A DNA stretch of 11,534 nt from assembly GCA_031256755.1 (NCBI GenBank), contig JAIRPZ010000166.1:1-11534 (forward strand). The letters are read 5' to 3'. Under the pieces are notes generated by a model. That model did no database searches and was not told the origin of the DNA. It saw only the letters and a program-made list of their open reading frames with translations. The position numbers were made by a program, and so were the translations under genes. This document shows, piece after piece, positions 7,568-11,534 of this stretch. Source of the DNA: Planctomycetaceae bacterium (GTDB lineage Bacteria > Planctomycetota > Planctomycetia > Pirellulales > Thermoguttaceae). Numbering within the stretch: the first letter of the stretch is position 1; each line of letters starts with the position of its first letter.

Positions 7568-8443
7568 TTATTCGGCAACAGCCAGTAGCCGCAGTGCATC
7601 CAGCGACCGGCAAACATTTTCCGCCGGGACCTCTTTCCAGCCCGCCAATTTATGGTTCAGGACGGCAATTTTTAACTGTTCTATCGGTTCTGCCAAATCG
7701 TTTGGAAATTCGGCGACCGCTTTCAGCGTATTCAGCAATTCGCCTTCCGATGCTCCTTCCGGCAATGGCTGTCTTGGTTTACTTTTTTTCGGGGATTCTT
7801 TCTTTTTAACGGGTTCGTTTGCGGTTTCGGAAACGGCTAATGCTGAAGCGTTAAATCCTTCGGTAATGTCTGCGGGATTGATTTCGGCATCCCGTCCTTC
7901 GATCCGATCTTGCTGTTGAAAAACATAGGCATCGTCATCGATTTCGGTGGTAAAAACGCCGCTTTCGTTTGGACGGGCATCATCGTGCGGACCGATAGTT
8001 TCCCAACGCTGCACCCGCATTTGGGCGACGGACCAGCCGTTTTGGACGGCACCTTCGAGCCACAGTTCTGCGTCGTCCCATTCCAGCACGGCATAAAAAT
8101 GTGACCAAAAAAGACCGGGGAATTTGGTGTGTGTTTTGCCGAACCGCTCGGCAACGCGGCGTAACCGTCCGATATGCTGTGCGGAGACATTTCCGACGCG
8201 TCTTGCCCACGCTTCGTCGGAATAAACGCTGTTCGGCATTCCTGCCGCGATGAGATCAAGCCGCCATTCCAGGATCAGAGTTCCTTTTTCCCAGTTGGTT
8301 TGGCTGACTAAAATGTTCCATTTGCCGACGTGCGGCTCCGAAATTTCATCGGTTTTTATCGAGGATTCCGGTTCCTGTGCCGCGAATTCGGCGGCGGATT
8401 CAACGAAGGGGGATGCTAAAACTTCTTCGGCTGTGACAGACAT
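7568..8443 (-). CDS. Conserved planctomycete-type hypothetical protein
   Basis: 291 residues from the ATG at 8443; a TTG at 8458 would add five residues, and neither has a clear ribosome-binding site. Counting from the ATG, the conserved core lies at about residues 39-155. It includes GKWNILVSQTNWEKG, DEAWARRVGNVSAQHIGRLRRV, FPGLFWSHFYAVLEWDDAE and WLEGAVQNGWSVAQMRVQRWE, a pattern I associate with a hypothetical family of planctomycetes. The segment NVSAQHIGRLRRVAERF resembles a helix-turn-helix of ParB/KorB-like proteins, so DNA binding is possible but unproven. A variable acidic linker follows, then a lysine-rich stretch (KKKESPKKSKPR, about 217-228) and a leucine-rich helical C-terminus. 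The small anchored protein follows at 23 bases. No catalytic motif is visible. Confidence 0.88.
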   Translation of the reverse strand: MSVTAEEVLASPFVESAAEFAAQEPESSIKTDEISEPHVGKWNILVSQTNWEKGTLILEWRLDLIAAGMPNSVYSDEAWARRVGNVSAQHIGRLRRVAERFGKTHTKFPGLFWSHFYAVLEWDDAELWLEGAVQNGWSVAQMRVQRWETIGPHDDARPNESGVFTTEIDDDAYVFQQQDRIEGRDAEINPADITEGFNASALAVSETANEPVKKKESPKKSKPRQPLPEGASEGELLNTLKAVAEFPNDLAEPIEQLKIAVLNHKLAGWKEVPAENVCRSLDALRLLAVAE

Positions 8444-8631
8444 AAACGGGTTAAACAAGGATTTTCAGATTTTCAATGTGCAGTTCCGAAATATAACCGG
8501 CTGCCGCAAAAAAGTCAAGAGACCGCCGCGGCGAGTCCTATTGTTTGTTGTTTGCGGGGAAATTATTCGCCAAACCAATATATTCTCTTTGCATCGATCA
8601 ATGCTGTAAAAACAATGCGGCTTGACTAGTT
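8444..8631. other. Intergenic stretch without recognised gene
   Basis: I see no coding frame with start, ribosome-binding site and plausible composition here on either strand, and no RNA gene. It forms the upstream region of the 291-residue gene on the minus strand and presumably holds its promoter, but no convincing -35/-10 pair stands out. Confidence 0.5.
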
Positions 8632-8671
8632 TAGGGGTATAGATTTTAATCTAACCCTATGTATAACATAG
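8632..8671. repeat. Two adjacent dyads left of the transposase remnant
   Basis: TAGGG (8632-8636) and TAGATT (8640-8645) pair with AATCTA (8648-8653) and CCCTA (8655-8659) around a TT loop. Immediately after, CTATG (8657-8661) pairs with CATAG (8667-8671). They lie about 40-70 bases before the transposase fragment, where the left end of an insertion sequence would be expected. Whether they are an element end or an unrelated hairpin cannot be decided from one copy. Confidence 0.4.
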
Positions 8672-8705
8672 CATTTATCGGAACATAAAATTGCTGCAAT
8701 AAATT

Positions 8706-8885
8706 CATTTTTGCGAGGACTTAACAGCGACTGCCACAGCGGCGATTGTTAGGGTAAACCGCAACACGGTGAACAGTTATTTTAACGAAATCCGTCAAAA
8801 AATATTGCAGTTATCTTTGGATGAAAGTAATCAGGAACTCGGCGAGTTTGAACTCGATGAAAGTTACTTCGGAACAAAACGCCGA
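8706..8885 (+). pseudogene. IS1595 (ISXO2-like) transposase remnant
   Basis: The frame from 8715 reads EDLTATATAAIVRVNRNTVNSYFNEIR, which is the helix-turn-helix region of ISXO2-like transposases. It continues to ELGEFELDESYFGTKRR, the conserved start of the DDE-type catalytic domain with the first acidic residue. The family should go on with a glycine- and arginine-rich strand and some 150 more residues, but sequence after 8885 no longer matches. Upstream, the N-terminal part is also damaged: a run of five T at 8708-8712 would need one more base to keep KFI in frame. The element is therefore a short internal fragment, incapable of transposition. A GTG at 8769 opens an uninterrupted piece, but it is not a functional gene. 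Confidence 0.8.
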
Positions 8886-9162
8886 ATGAGGTGTATTTCA
8901 ACCGCTGCGCTGCCAATGCCAAGCCGCGTATCGAAACACGTTATAAAACAGGTGCAAAAGTGAATGTCCGTCTTCGCTTTCTTGAAGGGCGGCTGCATCT
9001 GCCGATTCTCCAAGCGGAAAAGGTTGAGTTCTGTCTGATTGTCAAAGAACAATTTGTGCTTATGGTACGCGCCGGACTTGATTTGCGAGTCAATTTGATT
9101 ATATTCAAATATCATTCAAACGTTTTTTACGTTTTTTTATCGTTTCGTAAAAAATGTTTCAA
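8886..9162. other. Unassigned sequence between transposase fragment and Rhs cassettes
   Basis: A plus-strand frame stays open from here to 9247 (start ATG about 8891), but its last third runs through homopolymer tracts, the spacer repeat and the end of the immunity gene, so it is not a credible gene as a whole. The part at about 8886-9105 has balanced composition and could be a gene fragment, since RIETRYKTGAKVNVRLRF looks protein-like. I do not recognise it. The minus strand is open too and equally unconvincing. Confidence 0.4.
9123..9154 (-). terminator. AT-rich hairpin after the Rhs cassette array
   Basis: TTTTTTACG (9123-9131) and CGTAAAAAA (9146-9154) form a 9-bp perfect stem with a 14-base loop. 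It lies just downstream of the last spacer on the strand that carries the Rhs cassettes, where a transcript end is expected. The stem has only three GC-containing pairs next to the loop, so termination strength is doubtful. Confidence 0.35.
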
Positions 9163-9219
9163 TTTTCAACGCCCGGTCCGGGATTTGTATCGCTACTCAA
9201 ATCTCCTGGATAAGGACAC
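9163..9219 (-). repeat. 57-bp spacer repeat, copy A (after orphan immunity gene)
   Basis: Aligns without gaps to 10546-10602 in the same orientation with 46 of 57 identical positions. The ends are the best conserved: GTGTCCTT(A/G)TCCAGGAGATTTG at the 5' side and ACCGGGCGTTGAAAA at the 3' side, read on the minus strand. This copy begins one base after the TAG of the 142-residue immunity gene. It appears to be non-coding and to mark the downstream border of a toxin/immunity cassette. Confidence 0.85.
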
Positions 9220-9220
9220 A

Positions 9221-9649
9221 CTAATTCAATTCTGCACCGGTATTTAATATGCCACCCCATTCGTAGCGACCGTCAAGGTCATCAAGGACTTGCATTATCC
9301 AATCTGATGCATCCTCAAAATCATCGTGTGGCAAAATCTGGCGAATTAAGTTCGGATCATAAGTTAATAATTTTGGATCATGCCGTAAATCATATCTCTT
9401 TGAACACCATGTATCCCAGCGGGGGAAAGTTTTGGTTCGCTGTAATTCTAATCCAAACTGATAGAATTCCTGAATTACAGGATGTTCTTTACCCCCCAAT
9501 TCCTCAGTACTACAGACGAAATCTGTAATGCTGTCCGGTCCCATTTGTTGCAGAAATCCATACTTGCGCACAAATTCAACTATAAATTGAAAATCCGCCG
9601 GAATAGTCAACGGATCATCATTCCAAATATCTTTGAAAAATGTTGTCAT
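9221..9649 (-). CDS. Candidate immunity protein of the orphan Rhs toxin
   Basis: A 142-residue acidic, soluble protein without signal peptide. The first half is aromatic-rich (FFKDIW, ADFQFIVEFVRKYGFLQQ), the middle holds FPRWDTWCSKRYDLRHD, and the end is acidic (DDFEDASDWIMQVLDDLD). Its ATG (9649-9647) overlaps the TGA (9648-9646) of the shifted-frame end of the orphan Rhs toxin as ATGA, so toxin and this gene are translationally coupled. Small acidic proteins directly after an Rhs tip are the normal immunity proteins, and acidity suits binding to a basic nuclease domain. The stop codon lies right before the spacer repeat. Family not recognised; the role is inferred from position. Confidence 0.82.
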   Translation of the reverse strand: MTTFFKDIWNDDPLTIPADFQFIVEFVRKYGFLQQMGPDSITDFVCSTEELGGKEHPVIQEFYQFGLELQRTKTFPRWDTWCSKRYDLRHDPKLLTYDPNLIRQILPHDDFEDASDWIMQVLDDLDGRYEWGGILNTGAELN

Positions 9650-9872
9650 TTATCGTAATTGGTTTTGTATATATTGGTTTCGGTATCCGTATCAGGAATA
9701 AAATCTCCTGTAAAGAATTCTGTCACTCCCTTTACTGTGCCAACCACTGGAATTGCGTCTGTCAGTGTATTAAAAGTCCCGTTTATTGTCCCTTTAGCAT
9801 ATATATCAAATGGCCAATATAAAACCGATATGATAGTACCAAAACCAGGAACTATTTTACCTGTTTTTTTGC
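9646..9872 (-). CDS. C-terminal part of the orphan Rhs toxin in the -1 frame
   Basis: From the last A of the A-run the -1 frame stays open for 72 codons, beginning TGKIVPGFGTIISVLYWPFD and including LTDAIPVVGTVKGVTEFFTGD, a segment typical of Rhs toxin C-termini. It stops with TGA at 9648-9646, which overlaps the immunity gene's ATG. There is no own start codon with a ribosome-binding site. Joined to the zero frame by a -1 shift the product would be 293 residues. Either the gene lost one A (eight to seven) or the shift is made by ribosome or polymerase slippage. Confidence 0.75.
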
Positions 9873-10526
9873 AATCTTTATCACCTTAGGATTTCTAATT
9901 CTCTTACGCGGTGTTTTGATGCCTGGATTCGCCTCCTTTACCCAATTATCTACGTTGGCATCAATAACACATTGGGGAATATTGGCTGTTTTAAGAGATT
10001 GTTTTATATGAAAACGGCGTTCAGCATCTGTAATGCTTGCCCACTTAGCCCTCCCTGCTTCGTCATAGGTGAAATTTTTTCTAAAATAATTAGTTATTTC
10101 CGTATGCTGTTCCGGCGTTAAGTCAATAAGAATCTGTTCATTGCTTCCGCCAAGATATAGAGAGTATGGGTGATGTAAATCCAGCCCTAACGAATCAATC
10201 CAATCAAGAGGGGCATTGAAACAATATCGAAACAGATTCTCATCCCCTGCCTGATACCCAATCGGGTCTCTTGAAGTCCACCGTCCGAGCGAGACGTTGT
10301 AATACCTCATCCGATAGAGCATCATTCCTGTCTCTGCATCCAATACCTGTCCAGTAAAGGCTCTGTTCCAGTTGTACTCTGATGACGTTTTCTCCACAAC
10401 AGCATCAGCGGACAATACTGTCCGCCTGCCAAAACCGTCATACTTGTACCTTTCCAGAACGTTCCCCATAACACCGCTTATCGCGGCAGCGTTCCAATTC
10501 GTTTTTTTCATTCCCATTCTCGTCAT
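9852..10526 (-). CDS. Orphan Rhs tip: Rhs core fragment plus HNH/EndoVII-like toxin start
   Basis: 224 residues in the zero frame. Residues about 8-40 are an Rhs repeat end (NWNAAAISGVMGNVLERYKYDGFGRRTVL), residues about 55-115 the Rhs-associated core with RYYNVSLGRWTSRDPIG and the terminal DSLGL. After the core a variable domain starts with LHHPYSLYLGGSNEQ (117-131) and H141 in PEQH. This HHP...LGG...H pattern is that of LHH/GHH-type toxins of the HNH/endonuclease VII superfamily, suggesting a nuclease. There is no N-terminal Rhs shell, so this is a silent orphan cassette downstream of a full rhs gene. The frame ends at TAG (9854-9852) just after a run of seven A, while the rest of the domain continues in the -1 frame to 9646. 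The ATG at 10526 has no clear ribosome-binding site, as expected for an orphan. Confidence 0.85.
   Translation of the reverse strand: MTRMGMKKTNWNAAAISGVMGNVLERYKYDGFGRRTVLSADAVVEKTSSEYNWNRAFTGQVLDAETGMMLYRMRYYNVSLGRWTSRDPIGYQAGDENLFRYCFNAPLDWIDSLGLDLHHPYSLYLGGSNEQILIDLTPEQHTEITNYFRKNFTYDEAGRAKWASITDAERRFHIKQSLKTANIPQCVIDANVDNWVKEANPGIKTPRKRIRNPKVIKIAKKQVK
9864..9887 (-). promoter_or_regulatory. Candidate -1 frameshift signal: SD-like element plus A-heptamer
   Basis: Read on the minus strand, AAGGTGAT (9887-9880), which matches part of the complement of the usual 16S rRNA 3' end, is followed after nine bases by AAAAAAA (9870-9864) in the phase GC A AAA AAA C. A -1 slip here restores the toxin frame exactly. 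The spacing recalls the dnaX signal, where an internal SD about ten bases upstream stimulates slippage. No strong downstream stem-loop is seen, only CAGG with CCTG. Confidence 0.5.
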
Positions 10527-10541
10527 TTTACAAAAAACGTC

Positions 10542-11015
10542 TTATTTTTCAACGCCCGGTTCGAGATTTTGGACACGCCCCAAATCTCCTGGACAAGGAC
10601 ACCGGACAAGTTCTTCTAATCTATCGCAATCATCTTGTGATGATAGTGGCCAAAAAGGATTATCACCTAATTTTGAGACAGCACAAAAATTGTTTAATAT
10701 CATATCCCATAATATGCGAAAAAAACGATAAATAAAATTATTTCCAGTAGGAATAATTGGTTTGTAGTTGTTTGGGAATTCAAAATCAGTATTAAGAACT
10801 TTAATGCAGCGAATGATAAGACTCCGTAATATCTCTGTATCGCAGATATGCGGTTCTCCCTCTCTCAAATGCCATTCTATTTCTGCAATAATTTCATTAA
10901 CCAACATATCATGCGAGTTAAAAAAATTATCTTCTAATGTAAAACTATTGATTTTTAAGTTTAAAAAAAGGCATAGATGATACTGTAATTTAGTTCTATC
11001 GTCTCTTACTATCAT
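10542..11015 (-). CDS. Candidate immunity protein of the window-edge Rhs toxin, read through into the spacer
   Basis: 157 residues from the ATG at 11015, ten bases after the stop of the Rhs tip; a GTG at 11039 would overlap that stop. The protein is soluble and AT-rich in codons, with hydrophobic and aromatic stretches (YHLCLFLNLKINSF, FIYRFFRILWDMILNNF) and acidic patches (EIIAEIEWHLREGE). Its position after an Rhs C-terminus marks it as the immunity protein by context. The last 19-20 residues (from CPCPGDLG) are encoded by the spacer repeat, which in the other cassette lies entirely after the immunity stop. The native stop therefore seems to have been lost, or the cassette joined here by recombination. 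Family not recognised. Confidence 0.75.
   Translation of the reverse strand: MIVRDDRTKLQYHLCLFLNLKINSFTLEDNFFNSHDMLVNEIIAEIEWHLREGEPHICDTEILRSLIIRCIKVLNTDFEFPNNYKPIIPTGNNFIYRFFRILWDMILNNFCAVSKLGDNPFWPLSSQDDCDRLEELVRCPCPGDLGRVQNLEPGVEK
10546..10602 (-). repeat. 57-bp spacer repeat, copy B (between the two Rhs cassettes)
   Basis: The partner of copy A at 9163-9219, same orientation, 46 of 57 identical, no gaps. Here it is covered by the end of the upstream immunity frame and lies 19 bases before the ATG of the orphan Rhs tip. It thus separates cassette one from cassette two. Conservation at both ends and variation in the middle is what one would expect of an old duplicated border sequence. Confidence 0.85.
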
Positions 11016-11025
11016 TTTTGTTTTA

Positions 11026-11534
11026 TTATTGTTGCCCACACGAATAACTACAATAGATAGAGTTTCCCGATTCTATTATCATAGTGGCTGCAAAGGTATA
11101 TTTTGCAGCGGTCGTAACTATTCCCCATTTTCCACAAGTTGCCGCTTGTGCAATACGTTCTGTCCAATGAATTTTACCACCATAACCACCTCTGGTATAT
11201 TTTCTAATAATTTCGCGCATTAGACTTTTATATGGGTCGGCGGCATTTATTAACTCTCCTGGTGTTTTCAGAATTCTAACAGTGGCAACACCCCAAGTAA
11301 AAGAAATTGTTTCTGTAGTTGTTAATACTGCACCGGCAAAACATGTGTGAGGGTAATTTCACATTGTCCCCAACAATTTACAAATCTTCCTACAGCGTCC
11401 ATTGCGGCATCCCACACATTATCATCAACACACCAACTGCCAGTATAAAGCCACACTCTGGGACCGCATTTTTTTAATCCGTATAAATCCGTCAACCGAA
11501 TTGGCTGATTTCGGACATATCGATACAAGTTATT
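11026..11534 (-). pseudogene. C-terminal tip of an Rhs protein, frame-broken and cut by the window edge
   Basis: The frame entering at 11534 reads NNLYRYVRNQPIRLTDLYGL, the end of an Rhs-associated core, then a cysteine- and tryptophan-rich variable part (KKCGPRVWLYTGSWCVDD, VGRFVNCWGQCEITLTHV). It stops at 11324-11322. The -1 frame, entered around 11338-11345, continues with AGAVLTTTETISFTWGV, LKTPGELINAADPYKSL and ends with SYSCGQQ at 11028-11026, directly before the immunity gene. A fifth T in GTTTTG (minus strand) would join the frames. The variable domain is rich in Cys, Gly and Ala; no toxin family is recognised. The long Rhs shell must lie beyond the window. Real decay and a sequencing error in the T-run are both possible; no good slippery heptamer is seen. 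Confidence 0.75.

Noticed and set aside
7545..7613. Upstream extension of the small anchored protein to 7613
   Set aside because: It would overlap the preceding gene by 46 bases and push the signal/anchor segment inward. The ATG at 7544 gives a normal N-terminus and a 23-base gap.
8891..9247. 118-codon plus-strand frame reading MYFNRCAANAKPRIETRYK
   Set aside because: It crosses homopolymers, the spacer repeat and the end of the immunity gene on the other strand. Only the first part might be a gene fragment and I cannot identify it.
9163..10602. The two 57-bp repeats as a CRISPR array
   Set aside because: Only two copies, about 1.3 kb apart with genes between, so there is no array periodicity.

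Overview
The window looks like a chromosomal accessory region of a member of the Planctomycetota. This rests on two genes: a secreted 926-residue protein related to the alpha subunit of hydrazine synthase (HzsA-related, beta-propeller plus two haem c sites), and a 291-residue protein with the conserved core of a hypothetical family I associate with planctomycetes. Base composition is moderate, Shine-Dalgarno sequences are mostly weak, and several neighbouring genes are coupled by ATGA overlaps. The lineage is an inference; no rRNA or other marker gene is present.

Layout. Bases 1-54 are a perfect (TC)27 tract at the window edge. Bases 144-3999 hold a minus-strand block. In transcription order it has a left-handed beta-helix acetyltransferase with a TTG or frame-broken start, a cbrC-family gene broken in three places, a 114-residue unknown, a 591-residue MuF (phage head morphogenesis) protein whose C-terminus is a zincin-type metallopeptidase, and a 101-residue unknown. 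The last three overlap pairwise by ATGA. This arrangement matches MuF polymorphic toxins, with the last gene as candidate immunity protein.

Bases 4065-7544 hold the HzsA-related gene behind a near-consensus sigma-70 promoter. A 10-bp perfect inverted repeat overlaps its -10 box and its start codon. A convergent lipoprotein- or anchor-like small gene follows, separated by a hairpin. Bases 7568-8443 encode the planctomycete-type conserved protein, probably in one operon with the small gene. Bases 8444-9162 are gene-poor and hold dyads, a decayed IS1595/ISXO2-like transposase fragment and unassigned sequence.

Bases 9163-11534 are the 3' part of an Rhs polymorphic-toxin locus on the minus strand. 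In order it has the C-terminal tip of an Rhs protein entering from beyond the window (with a frame break), its candidate immunity gene, a 57-bp spacer, an orphan Rhs tip with an HNH/EndoVII-like toxin start, its candidate immunity gene, and a second copy of the spacer (46/57 identical). The orphan toxin is split at a run of seven A. The downstream part lies in the -1 frame, runs 72 codons and ends in an ATGA overlap with the immunity gene. The slip site is A AAA AAA, preceded 9 nt upstream by an SD-like AAGGTGAT, as in dnaX-type programmed frameshifting.

Taken together, the window holds two polymorphic toxin systems, MuF-peptidase and Rhs, on either side of a secreted cytochrome gene. The best candidates for something new are the apparent frameshift-gated orphan Rhs toxin, the conserved spacer that delimits toxin/immunity cassettes, and the MuF-peptidase/immunity unit standing without other recognisable phage genes.
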